From the NCBI RefSeq assembly GCF_005869875.1, contig NZ_VAWG01000008.1, forward strand, positions 1 through 64,000: a DNA stretch of 64,000 nucleotides. The letters run 5' to 3'. The notes below the pieces were generated by a model. That model saw only the letters and a list, made by a program, of their open reading frames with translations, searched no databases and had not been told where the DNA came from. A program made the position numbers and the translations under genes. Positions 28,001 to 36,022 of the stretch are shown piece after piece. This stretch comes from Paenibacillus pinistramenti (lineage in GTDB: Bacteria; Bacillota; Bacilli; Paenibacillales; Paenibacillaceae). Position 1 is the stretch's first letter, and each line of letters opens with the position of its first letter.

Positions 28001-28254
28001 CGCTTATTTCGCTGGAGGGCAGCCACGTCGTGCTGGATACCGTCAAAGCAGCCGAAGACGGCAGCGGCACAATCCTGCGCTTCTACGAATCGTCCGGCGG
28101 CCGCGGGCAGATCAAGCTGGAATGGCCGTATGCCTTCGGCCAGGCCTGCCTGTCCAACGCGCTGGAGGAGCAGGTTGAAGAGCTGCAGACAGAGGACGGA
28201 GCTCTTTCACTTATTTTTAAACCTTACGAAATCAAAACTGTACTGCTGAAATAA
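25030..28254 (+). CDS. Glycoside hydrolase family 38 alpha-mannosidase (first copy)
   Basis: This is a large cytoplasmic class II alpha-mannosidase (1074 residues). Zinc ligands H240 and D242 lie in GQSHIDIAWLWP, and the nucleophile is D352 in WLPDTFGYCASLPQ. The GH38 middle and C-terminal beta domains follow (LILLNQFHDIIPGSAI; DFKTHVRWNE; FVDVSEHGYGVSLLNDCKYGYD). The first 230 residues are the ancillary beta domain of the Ams1-like branch. A Ser/Ala/Gly-rich insert at about residues 679-729 contains five SAE repeats coded by a 9-bp tandem repeat, which probably varies in copy number. It is translationally coupled to the GH3 gene. Confidence 0.95.
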   Translation: MERIRRFIRELEDHQWLEQIELRSWEITRGYYKLPGEYESFVPYPEGEGLSSFPSKQGTTYFFRTKLQIPAEWLEAPYGLVFASGGEGLLRVNGASFQGLDRNHTYVTLDPSVVGEAPELEIELFDPVPEPVDPLNRQAVINPPITSISSLLVRPNHAVRSLMYTATVVRDTLVLLPAGDFRAVRLKEALYRAMDRFVNLDETAVREGAAAAEIEEKLKQEVREAGGNAEGLEHMVGQSHIDIAWLWPVRETVRKTSRTFSTVDRLMDEYPEYRYTQSQPLLFAFLKENDPELFERVKKRIAEGRWELVGGMWVEPDLNLPSGESLIRQMLHGQRFYQQEFGKTSNIEWLPDTFGYCASLPQILKHGKIDYFMTTKLGWNDTNVFPYDLFHWVGIDGTPMLSYLNHGVNEHTTPKDIHDHWQSFREKAVHNEQMLLYGHGDGGGGVTREMLEYLDRSDLMVGQPASRYSTAQQFFAGISAAEPELPAWRGDLYLELHRGTYTTHARNKRSNRKAEVLYREAELWNELARPAQDQAGREAALAALHEGWKLILLNQFHDIIPGSAITEAYQTSEKEYVQVFEKGRAGLAAGLQAIAAGIDTSAQAEGTPYAVFNSLGWSRSAVVQLDLAGVADEAGAESAYAAFDEAGVQLKTDRAEGGLTVFVPDVPAFGYKTIWVKPESASASAAAAAGSSQAQPAGSGSSGGGPVSPDSAESAESAESAESAESAGFSDTWETPFYLVRFNERGEITSLFDKQAGREIVKPGEAANRFHFFHDRPTLWDAWDIDTRYEKQRAGEAGLLEKRVVLAGQTQDVLRFRWSIGQSEITQDVIFYRDNRRIDFKTHVRWNEAHKLLKVGFPVDVVTEKATYEIPFGSLERATHRNTSWEQAQYEVCGHRFVDVSEHGYGVSLLNDCKYGYDVQGSTIRLSLLRAPKWPDVQADLGEHDFTYSLLPHEGDWRSSHIVRHAAELNTDVPVLALAAGRKGERPSAGALISLEGSHVVLDTVKAAEDGSGTILRFYESSGGRGQIKLEWPYAFGQACLSNALEEQVEELQTEDGALSLIFKPYEIKTVLLK
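27161..27205 (+). repeat. In-frame 9-bp tandem repeat inside the GH38 gene
   Basis: Five exact copies of CAGCGGAAT encode a Ser-Ala-Glu repeat in an interdomain linker. Gain or loss of units keeps the frame. Confidence 0.95.
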
Positions 28255-28328
28255 TTACATCTTACTCATCGGGGGCAGCGGCTTCAGCCGGCCCCTTACT
28301 CTCTACTCAGCAAAGGAGCGAACCTCAC

Positions 28329-29648
28329 TTGGAACAATTCAGACTGCCAAAAATCCCAATGCCCAAGCTGGAGCTGCCGCAGGCCGTCCAGGACGTGATC
28401 CGCGAAGCGGAAGAGAAGCTGGCCCGCCGGCCGAAGCTGCTGCAGCTGTTTAAGAACTGTTTTCCGAACACGCTTGAAACGACAACCAAACTGATGGAGG
28501 ACGGCACGACCTTCGTCATTACCGGCGACATTCCGGCTTCCTGGCTGCGCGACTCTGTCGAGCAGGTTATTCATTATGTGCCTTTTGCCAAAGAAGACAA
28601 GGACCTGCAGCGGATCATCAGCGGCCTGATCAAACGCCATGTGAATTACGTCCTGATCGATCCTTACGCCAATGCGTTCAACGAATCGGCCAACGACTGG
28701 CACTGGAATACCACCGATGTGACCGAAATGTCCCCCTGGGTTTGGGAGCGCAAATTCGAGATTGACTCGCTCTGCTTTGTTGTCCGGCTGGCTTATACGT
28801 ACTGGAAGGAAACCGAGCTGACGGATATTTTTGATGCCAACTTTAAAAAGGCGATCCGCACCATTGTCGACCTGTTCAAGACCGAGCAGTACCACTTTGA
28901 AAAATCACCGTACCGCTTCACCCGCAATAACGGCATTCTTCACGACTCCCTGCGCAATAACGGGCTGGGGATGCCGGTCAACTATACGGGCATGGTCTGG
29001 TCCGGCTTCCGCTCCAGCGACGACGCGTGCGACTTCCACTACAACATCCCGGGCAACATGTTTGCGGTCGTGGCGCTGCGCCAGATGCAGGAGTTCGCCG
29101 AGTGGGTCTTCCGCGATATGGCGCTGCTCGCTGAGCTGAAGGAGCTTGAGCTTGAAGTCAATCACGGCATTCAGCTGTACGGTATTTACCGCCATCCGGA
29201 ATTCGGCCCGATCTATGCCTATGAAACCGACGGCTTCGGCAACTACTGCCTGATGGATGATGCCGGAACACCGGGACTGATGTCGATTCCTTATCTGGGC
29301 TACACGACAGCAGAGGACCCGATTTACCAAAATACAAGACGATTTGCGCTCAGCAAGGAGAATCCGTTCTACTTTGAGGGCAAAGCAGCTAAAGGCATCG
29401 GCAGTCCGCATACGCCGGAGGATTATATCTGGCATATGGCGCTGTCCATGCAGGGTCTTACTGCGCAGACGGCGGAGGAAAAGCTTGAGATGATCGCCCT
29501 TCTGGAGGCGACCGATGCGGATACCGGGTTTATGCACGAGGGGTTTCATGCCGATGACCCGGCGATTTTTACAAGAAAATGGTTTGCCTGGTCGAACAGC
29601 CTGTTCTCCCAGCTTGTCTATAAAGCCATGAAGGATGGATTGTTATGA
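28329..29648 (+). CDS. Glycoside hydrolase family 125 exo-alpha-1,6-mannosidase
   Basis: GH125 enzymes are metal-independent inverting alpha-mannosidases, usually alpha-1,6-specific. The 439-residue protein has the family signature GDIPASWLRDS (66-76), plus YANAFNES, a conserved WERKFEIDSLCFVVRLAY helix and a C-terminal GFMHEGFHADDPAIFTRKWFAW. Translation starts at TTG 28329 with AAAGGAG 10 bases upstream. No signal peptide is present. It lies between a GH38 alpha-mannosidase and the GH-A gene, and its stop overlaps the next start by 4 bases. With GH38 activity it could fully trim branched mannosides. Confidence 0.94.
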   Translation: MEQFRLPKIPMPKLELPQAVQDVIREAEEKLARRPKLLQLFKNCFPNTLETTTKLMEDGTTFVITGDIPASWLRDSVEQVIHYVPFAKEDKDLQRIISGLIKRHVNYVLIDPYANAFNESANDWHWNTTDVTEMSPWVWERKFEIDSLCFVVRLAYTYWKETELTDIFDANFKKAIRTIVDLFKTEQYHFEKSPYRFTRNNGILHDSLRNNGLGMPVNYTGMVWSGFRSSDDACDFHYNIPGNMFAVVALRQMQEFAEWVFRDMALLAELKELELEVNHGIQLYGIYRHPEFGPIYAYETDGFGNYCLMDDAGTPGLMSIPYLGYTTAEDPIYQNTRRFALSKENPFYFEGKAAKGIGSPHTPEDYIWHMALSMQGLTAQTAEEKLEMIALLEATDADTGFMHEGFHADDPAIFTRKWFAWSNSLFSQLVYKAMKDGLL

Positions 29649-32600
29649 GCCTGAGTCTGGAACGCAGCCGCAATGTTGTCATTCTGCTGGACGCTGATCT
29701 TCCGGCCGCAGGCGTTGTGCCGGCGGCGGGGGCATTTGCAGCAGAGGAGGGCGTGCAGACGGTCACAGCGGACGGCCTCGCCGAGGCGCTGCGCGGCTTG
29801 GACAACGGCTGCTTTGTGAACCTGCACGCGCCGTATTTCCCGAAAGAAGCTTGGACGGAGATTCTTGCTTTCCTGCGCCGGGGCGGCAGCCTGATCAGCG
29901 CCGGCGGCGCGCCGTTCAAGATCCCTGTCCGCATGGAGGATGGACAGTGGACCCCTGAGCAGCCGCAGACGGCGTATCATCAGGAGCTGTACATCCACGA
30001 GGCGCTGCCGGTGGACGGCGCCCGGATTGCGGCTCTCGAAGCCTTGGATACGGTGCCGGTGCTTGCCGGCTCGGAATCCCTGTTTGCAGCGGCAGACTGC
30101 TGGAACCTGGTGCCGCATACGACGAAGAGCAGCGATCTGCCGCAGCAGATGGGCTCGGCCGGACCGATGAGCACGCAGATTTATCCGCTGCTCAAGGGCA
30201 TCAGCGCGGAAGGCCGCGAAATCGCCGCGCCGGTCATCCTGTGGGAGAACTCCCGCGTCACCTACGCGGGCTCCCGCTGGATGTTTATCGGCCTGCCGCT
30301 GACGGAGGCCTTCTGGTCGCAGGGAGGCGCGACCAGGCTGGCGGACTGGGCGCAGTTCTGCGCCAAAGGCGTAACCGAGCTGTCGCTGAAGCCGAACTAC
30401 GCTGCTTACGAGAAGGGCGAGCAGGTTACGCTGACGCTGCAGACACAGATTTTGCAGCGCGGGAAGGAACGGAAGGCTGAGCCGGAGAGCTGGAACTTTG
30501 AGCTGTCCGTCAAGCATGAGAGCCGGAAGCAGGTATGGGGCCACGGCTTCCAGGTAACGGTAACCGGCGAGCAGAGCTTTGTCCGGATTCCGGTCGCGCT
30601 TCCCGTTGAACCGGGCCTGTACCATGCCGAGCTTAGGGCGGAAGCGCCGGACGGCGAGGTGCGCGTGCTGCGCCAGGGCTTCTGGGGACGTGATGATGTT
30701 ATGCTGGCTGAAGGAACGCCGGTGGCGCGCAGCCGGGATTATTTTGTGAAGGATGGACGGCCGCTGCCGGTTGTGGGGATGACCTACATGACCTCGGATG
30801 TGGCGCGGAAATTTTTGTTCCTGCCGAATGTGGAGGTCTGGGACCGCGACATGGCGCAAATGGCCAAAGCCGGCATCAACTGGATCCGCACCGGCGTCTG
30901 GACGGCTTACCGCAATATCATGCAGGTGGACGGCCACGTCTCTGAAGAAGTGCTGCGGGCGATTGACGCCTTCTTCCTGACGGCCAAACGCCACGGTCTT
31001 CAGGTCACGTTCACGTTCTTCTCCTTCACGCCGGAGACATGGGAAGGGCTGAACCCTTACCTTGACCCGCAGAGCGTGGAAGCGCAGAAGCGATTTATCC
31101 GGGCGATTGTCAGCCGCCATACGGCCACGACTAATGTGGATTGGGATCTGATCAATGAACCGTCGATGTTTGACCCGCCGCGCATCTTCTCGGACGGTCC
31201 GCGATCCGCGCGAGATCCGTTTGAGCGGGAGGCCTTTGTGAAATGGCTGGAGCAGCGCCACGGGCGGATCGAGCAGCTGCAGGCGGCCTGGAACATTTCG
31301 CCGAAGCAGCTGCCGGACTTTGCGTCCGTCACGATTCCGGAGCCGGAGGAGATCAACTTCGACGTGCAGGATATGCACCAGGGCAAGAAGGGCACCAGAT
31401 GGCTGGACTACTGCCTGTTCTCCATGGAGATGCACAACGTCTGGGCTAAGCAGCTTGTGGCCGCAATTAAAAATTTGTGCCCGGACCATCTGGTGACGGT
31501 CGGGCAGGACGAGGCGCTTGGGTCGCAGCGTCCGTCGCCGTTCTTCTATGAAGAGGCCGTCGATTATACGACCGTTCACTCCTGGTGGCTGAATGACTAT
31601 CTCGTATGGGACGGCGTGTTCGCGAAGACGCCGAACAAGCCGAACCTCATTCAGGAGACCGGCATCATGTACGTGGAGACGCCGGACGGCCGCGCGAAAC
31701 GGTCGGAGGCCGAGCTGCGCAATATTTTGGAGCGCAAATACGCCTATGCCTTCTCGACAGGCGGGGCCGGCGCAATCCATTGGATCTGGAATACGAACTT
31801 CTATATGGATAACGCCAATGAATCCCACATCGGCGCCCTGCGCGCGGATGGAACGGAGAAGCCGGAAGCCGATGTGTCTTACGACTTTGGCCGTTTTATC
31901 GCCAGGACGCGTGACTTGTTCACGGACCGCGTGCTGGAAGAAATTGCGGTGGTGTTCCCTTATTCGAACGATTTCTCGAACCGGAGACTTGCTTTCGAAT
32001 CGACGACCCGCGCCGTCCGCATCCTGACTTACGACTTGAAGCTGGCGAGCCGCGGCGCATCCGAATACCATCTGGACGATCTGGCGGCTAATGCGCCGAA
32101 GCTGATCCTGCTGCCAAGCCCGCATAACGTAGACAGCGCGGCGCTGGAGCGCCTGCTGGACATCGTCCGCGAGTCCGGAGCGACTCTGCTCGTCACCGGC
32201 CCGCTTGGCCTGGACGCTTACTGGCGTCCGACAGACCGCGCGGATGCCCTGCTGGGCGGCGGGCGCGTGCTGGGCAATGTCCGCCGCGAGGAAATGCTGG
32301 GCCTTGGCGGCAAAGCGCTGCCACTGTCCTTTGGCCACCGCCGGATCGCCGAAGTGGCCAAAGAAAGCGTCACGGCGTCCGCTGCCGGTGACTCCGCTTC
32401 AGCCTCAGCCCCGGCCTCTGGCTCCGGCCGTCCGCGCATGGACAGCGTCGTAGACCTGCCGCTCGGCAAGGGCCGCCTGATCTGGAGCCCGCTCCCGGTT
32501 GAGCTGAACGGCCGGGACGAGGCGATTGCCGAGCTGTACCGCTACGCGGTAGACGCAGCCGGCGTTACAGGGGACATGGAATGGCTGGCCGGCGGCGATC

Positions 32601-32824
32601 TTCACGGCGTCTATGGCCGCAAGCTGACGTTTGCCGGCGGCAGCCTGTACGTCTTTGTCTCTGAATTCGGCTGGGATGCCGATGTGAAGGTCAAAGACTC
32701 CGCGACCGGGAAGGTCTACAGCTTTACGCTGGAGAGCGACCGCAGCGTGCTGTTTGCGGCAGACCGGGATGGAGCCATTACGGCCGTCTATCGGCCGGAG
32801 GAAGTGGAGATCCGCGTAGAATAG
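29645..32824 (+). CDS. Large clan GH-A glycoside hydrolase, family uncertain
   Basis: This 1059-residue cytoplasmic protein has a retaining GH-A barrel in its middle (about 360-770). The likely acid/base is E505 in DLINEPSMFDPP and the nucleophile is E671 in LIQETGIMY. The barrel begins with YFVKDGRPLPVVGMTYMTS, as in GH2/GH5/GH42-like enzymes. Residues 1-215 look like a Rossmann/glutaminase-like domain (FLRRGGSLISAGGAPF) followed by a beta domain. A second such domain (about 780-930, LILLPSPHNVDSAALERLLDIVRESGATLLVTGPLG) follows the barrel, as in GH42 trimerisation domains. A Ser/Ala-rich linker lies near 911-930. Beta-mannosidase or beta-galactosidase activity is plausible. It is coupled to GH125 by a 4-base overlap. 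Confidence 0.8.
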   Translation: MSLSLERSRNVVILLDADLPAAGVVPAAGAFAAEEGVQTVTADGLAEALRGLDNGCFVNLHAPYFPKEAWTEILAFLRRGGSLISAGGAPFKIPVRMEDGQWTPEQPQTAYHQELYIHEALPVDGARIAALEALDTVPVLAGSESLFAAADCWNLVPHTTKSSDLPQQMGSAGPMSTQIYPLLKGISAEGREIAAPVILWENSRVTYAGSRWMFIGLPLTEAFWSQGGATRLADWAQFCAKGVTELSLKPNYAAYEKGEQVTLTLQTQILQRGKERKAEPESWNFELSVKHESRKQVWGHGFQVTVTGEQSFVRIPVALPVEPGLYHAELRAEAPDGEVRVLRQGFWGRDDVMLAEGTPVARSRDYFVKDGRPLPVVGMTYMTSDVARKFLFLPNVEVWDRDMAQMAKAGINWIRTGVWTAYRNIMQVDGHVSEEVLRAIDAFFLTAKRHGLQVTFTFFSFTPETWEGLNPYLDPQSVEAQKRFIRAIVSRHTATTNVDWDLINEPSMFDPPRIFSDGPRSARDPFEREAFVKWLEQRHGRIEQLQAAWNISPKQLPDFASVTIPEPEEINFDVQDMHQGKKGTRWLDYCLFSMEMHNVWAKQLVAAIKNLCPDHLVTVGQDEALGSQRPSPFFYEEAVDYTTVHSWWLNDYLVWDGVFAKTPNKPNLIQETGIMYVETPDGRAKRSEAELRNILERKYAYAFSTGGAGAIHWIWNTNFYMDNANESHIGALRADGTEKPEADVSYDFGRFIARTRDLFTDRVLEEIAVVFPYSNDFSNRRLAFESTTRAVRILTYDLKLASRGASEYHLDDLAANAPKLILLPSPHNVDSAALERLLDIVRESGATLLVTGPLGLDAYWRPTDRADALLGGGRVLGNVRREEMLGLGGKALPLSFGHRRIAEVAKESVTASAAGDSASASAPASGSGRPRMDSVVDLPLGKGRLIWSPLPVELNGRDEAIAELYRYAVDAAGVTGDMEWLAGGDLHGVYGRKLTFAGGSLYVFVSEFGWDADVKVKDSATGKVYSFTLESDRSVLFAADRDGAITAVYRPEEVEIRVE

Positions 32825-32876
32825 AGTAGATGAAGGATTAAACGGCTTGAAGCAGCCGTATGTATAGAGTGATTTT

Positions 32877-33053
32877 TCAACTATATAGACTGAACCTTTG
32901 AATGACAATTTGGGGCAAGTACGGGAGAGGTTCCTGCGATCGCTGTTGTTGCCGGATTTCTTTATCAATAAGGCTATAAGGTAGAAATCCAATCACAAAG
33001 GCGAACACTACCGTTTCTTCGGAATCCTTTTCCTCCCCTGCAGCATTTTTTCT
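32877..33053 (-). pseudogene. Possible remnant of a coding sequence inside the mini-element
   Basis: The - strand is open for 58 codons and reads like protein (for example ETVVFAFVIGFLPYSLIDK, then PYLPQIVIQRFSLYS and stop), but it has no ATG. The stop lies just outside the left inverted repeat, as where a transposase gene runs into the end of an insertion sequence. The family is not recognised. It may be the deleted core of a transposon, or chance. Confidence 0.3.
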
Positions 33054-33071
33054 TTAATTCAGTCTTTATAG
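32881..33071. mobile_element. 191-bp mini-element with terminal inverted repeats
   Basis: The ends are CTATATAGACTGAACCT (left) and, on the opposite strand, CTATAAAGACTGAATTA (right); 13 of the first 14 positions match. The left end plus 14 further bases recurs alone at 2251-2279. No clear target duplication was seen. It fills most of the gap between the GH-A and second GH38 genes, separating the last gene from the operon. An internal 8-pair hairpin (GGATTTCT/AGAAATCC) is also present. A regulatory RNA or a pair of binding sites is the alternative explanation. Confidence 0.4.
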
Positions 33072-33105
33072 AACAAGATTTAGATTTAGGAAGGCGGGAA
33101 GCAGC

Positions 33106-35925
33106 ATGAGTCAGAAAAAAGCCCATATCATCTCCCACACCCACTGGGACCGGGAATGGTATTTGCCTTACGAGAAGCACCACATGCGCCTGATCAGCCT
33201 GGTGGACTCCTTGCTGGACAAACTGGACGCGGGGACAGAATTCAAAAGCTTTTACATGGACGGGCAGACGATCATCCTGGAGGATTACCTTCAGGTGCGC
33301 CCCGAGCAGCGCGAGCGTCTCGAAAAACATATCCAGGACGGCCGGATCATCATCGGTCCCTGGTATATTTTGCAGGATGCGTTCCTGACCAGCAGTGAAG
33401 CCAACGTGCGCAACATGCAGGTGGGGCACCACGACGCCAAGCGGTATGGAAGCCCGGCCAAAGTCGGCTATTATCCGGATACGTTCGGGCTCACGGGGCA
33501 GACGCCGCAGCTGATGAAGCAGTCGGGCATCAATAATGTGTTCTTCGGCCGCGGCGTGAAGCCGACCGGCTTCAACAATATGGTGTCGGACAGCGGCTAC
33601 GAATCCTCCTTCTCCGAGCTGATCTGGGAAGGGCCGGACGGGTCGAAGGTGCTCGGCATTTTGTTCGCCAACTGGTATTCCAACGGCAACGAGGTGCCGG
33701 TCGACGAGCAGGAAGCGAAAGCATACTGGAAGCGCAAGCTTGCTGACGCGGAAAAATACGCCTCCACCGGCGAGCTCCTCTTCATGAACGGAGTCGATCA
33801 CCAGCCCGTGCAGCTGGACCTGCCGGAAGCGATTGAAACGGCGAAAAAGCTCTATCCGGACGTGGAGTTCATCCACTCCAGCTTCCCGGATTACATTGAA
33901 GCCGTGGAGAAAGCGGTGGACCGCGAGCTGTCCAGCGTCAGAGGCGAGCTGCGCAGCCAGCGTACCGACGGCTGGGGCACCCTTGTCAACACTGCATCCT
34001 CGCGGATTTACCTGAAGCAGATGAACCAGAAGGGCCAGGCCCTGCTGGAAAAAGCCGCCGAGCCGCTGGCCTCCTTGGCCTCCCTGCTCGGACAGCCTTA
34101 CCCGCATCACACGTTCACCTATGCGTGGAAGACGCTCATGCAGAACCATCCGCACGACAGCATCTGCGGCTGCAGCGTCGACGAGGTGCACCGCGAGATG
34201 GTGACCCGCTTCGACAAGAGCCGTCATGTGACGGAGACGATCATCGACGACAGCAAACAGGTGATTGCGGAAGCGGTCGACACGACGGTATTCGGCAAAT
34301 ACGGCGAAGATCCGGTGCCAGTGGTGGCTTATAACACCTCCGGCTGGGTGCGCAGCGGCGTCATCACTGTTGAGGCAGATGCGGCCCGGCTGTACTTCCG
34401 CGATAATCTCGGCCTGGAAGAGACGACCCGCCGCATGAGCAGCGTCGATTTGTCCGGCCGGGTGCTGGTGGATGCCGATGGCAACACGGTTCCCTGCACG
34501 GTCGAGGATCTGGGCCTGCTGTTCGGCTACGACCTGCCGGACGATAAGTTCCGCCAGCCGTACAGCTGCCGCCGTGTACGCCTGACCTTTGAAGCAGCGG
34601 ACGTGCCTGCGCTTGGCTTCAAGACCTACGCCTGGGTGCGCAGCGCGGAAGCCGGAGCTTCAGCATCGTCTGCGGCACCTGCGACATCCGCGTCATCAGC
34701 GGCGTCTGCGACATCTGCGTTATCTGTGCCGCCCGCATCCTCTGCAGCTTCTCTGCTTGCAGACAGCCGCACGCTGGAGAACAGCCGGCTCAAAGTAGAG
34801 ATCGCGGACAACGGCTCCTTCACCTTGACCGACAAACAGACCGGAAGAGTATACAGCGACCTCGGCGTGTATGAGAATGCCGGCGACATCGGCAACGAGT
34901 ACATGTTCCGCCAGCCGGACGGTGAAGAAGCTTTGACGACCCGCGGCCTGGCAGCGGACATCCGGGTCATCGAGGACACGCCATACCGCGCGTCCGTTGA
35001 AATTGTACATCACTGGGAAATTCCGGCCTCTGCAGACGAGAAGCTGGACCAGGAGCAGCGCGAGCTGATCTGGTATCCGAACCGGACAGCGCAGCGTTCT
35101 AAAGAGCTGATTCCTTTGACGATCCGTACCGTTGTTTCCTTGAGCAGAAGCGGCAAAGGCGTAGCCATCGAAACCTCGTTCAACAACCAGGCGAAGGATC
35201 ACCGGCTGCGGGCTTTGTTCCCGACGGATCTTCAAGCGGGCGTGCACAGCGTGGATTCGATGTTTGAAATTGCGAAGCGGGACACCGTTCCGGCCGAGGA
35301 ATGGGAAAATCCGAGCAATACCCAGCATCAGCAGGCTTTTGTGGATGTGAGCGAAGCGGGCGCTGCCGGGTTGACTGTTGCCAACCTTGGCTTGAATGAA
35401 TATGAAGTGCTGCGGGACGGCCGCAGTACGATCGCTGTTACGCTGCTCCGCTCCACTGGCGAGCTCGGCGACTGGGGGCTGTTCCCGACGCCGGAAGCCC
35501 AGTGCATCGGTGAGCACACCGTGCACCTGGAGCTCATTCCGCACAGCGGAGACGGCATCCGTTCCGGCGCATATGCCGAAGCGTACCAGTTCCAGATTCC
35601 TTGGACGGTCGCCCAGACCGGCGTGCATGCAGGCAGCCTGCCGCCTGACTACGCACCGCTGGCCTGGACCGGCCGCGAGCTGGCGTTCTCCTCGCTGAAG
35701 GTCAGCGAAGAGTCCGGTGACCTCATGCTCCGCTGGTACAACATGGACAGCCGGAGCGCGGACCTGACCTTTGCCTTTAAGCCTTTGGAAGGCTCCGCCT
35801 GCTATAAGAGCAATATTCTTGAGGAGCAGGGCGAGGCCATTCCGGCCCCGAACGGCGATGGCAGCCTGAGACTTCCGGTCGGACCTTGTGAGATTGTGAC
35901 GGTGGGCGTTAAGCGCCAGAGATAA
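33106..35925 (+). CDS. Glycoside hydrolase family 38 alpha-mannosidase (second copy, MngB-like)
   Basis: This 939-residue enzyme belongs to the short-N-terminus GH38 branch that includes mannosylglycerate hydrolase MngB and streptococcal alpha-1,3-mannosidases. Zinc ligands H13 and D15 are in SHTHWDREWYL, and the nucleophile is D125 in GYYPDTFGL. NHPHDSICGCSVDEVHREM is a second family hallmark. It differs clearly from the upstream GH38 and so is probably not a recent duplicate. A Ser/Ala/Thr-rich linker occupies about residues 513-550. No signal peptide. The start ATG follows GGAAGGCGGGAAG. It may have its own promoter because the 281-base gap before it holds an insert. A terminator follows. 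Confidence 0.95.
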   Translation: MSQKKAHIISHTHWDREWYLPYEKHHMRLISLVDSLLDKLDAGTEFKSFYMDGQTIILEDYLQVRPEQRERLEKHIQDGRIIIGPWYILQDAFLTSSEANVRNMQVGHHDAKRYGSPAKVGYYPDTFGLTGQTPQLMKQSGINNVFFGRGVKPTGFNNMVSDSGYESSFSELIWEGPDGSKVLGILFANWYSNGNEVPVDEQEAKAYWKRKLADAEKYASTGELLFMNGVDHQPVQLDLPEAIETAKKLYPDVEFIHSSFPDYIEAVEKAVDRELSSVRGELRSQRTDGWGTLVNTASSRIYLKQMNQKGQALLEKAAEPLASLASLLGQPYPHHTFTYAWKTLMQNHPHDSICGCSVDEVHREMVTRFDKSRHVTETIIDDSKQVIAEAVDTTVFGKYGEDPVPVVAYNTSGWVRSGVITVEADAARLYFRDNLGLEETTRRMSSVDLSGRVLVDADGNTVPCTVEDLGLLFGYDLPDDKFRQPYSCRRVRLTFEAADVPALGFKTYAWVRSAEAGASASSAAPATSASSAASATSALSVPPASSAASLLADSRTLENSRLKVEIADNGSFTLTDKQTGRVYSDLGVYENAGDIGNEYMFRQPDGEEALTTRGLAADIRVIEDTPYRASVEIVHHWEIPASADEKLDQEQRELIWYPNRTAQRSKELIPLTIRTVVSLSRSGKGVAIETSFNNQAKDHRLRALFPTDLQAGVHSVDSMFEIAKRDTVPAEEWENPSNTQHQQAFVDVSEAGAAGLTVANLGLNEYEVLRDGRSTIAVTLLRSTGELGDWGLFPTPEAQCIGEHTVHLELIPHSGDGIRSGAYAEAYQFQIPWTVAQTGVHAGSLPPDYAPLAWTGRELAFSSLKVSEESGDLMLRWYNMDSRSADLTFAFKPLEGSACYKSNILEEQGEAIPAPNGDGSLRLPVGPCEIVTVGVKRQR

Positions 35926-35960
35926 GATCATAGAGGATAAGCCTCCGTAAATACGAATAT

Positions 35961-35990
35961 GAAAACGAAAACGAACACGAACACGAACAA
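35961..35990 (+). repeat. Five 6-bp repeats (GAAAAC/GAACAC)
   Basis: GAAAAC, GAAAAC, GAACAC, GAACAC and GAACAA lie between the GH38 stop and its terminator. Confidence 0.75.
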
Positions 35991-35991
35991 A

Positions 35992-36022
35992 ACACTCCCA
36001 GTCCTTGGGGGTGTTTTTGTTT
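35992..36022 (+). terminator. Terminator after the second GH38 gene
   Basis: ACACTCCCA pairs with TGGGGGTGT (one G-T pair) and is followed by TTTTGTTT. It marks the end of the mannoside block. Confidence 0.88.

Noticed and set aside
29618-32338. A 906-codon open frame on the - strand over the GH-A gene, and similar long antisense frames over other genes
   Set aside because: High-GC coding DNA produces long antisense frames. Composition is Arg/Gln/His/Leu-rich without domains, and the + strand frame has clear catalytic motifs.
32921-32940. GGGAGAGGTTCC, which resembles the start of a preQ1 riboswitch
   Set aside because: The matching CCTC arm and A-rich tail are not found nearby, the downstream gene is a mannosidase, and the - strand reads as protein-like sequence.
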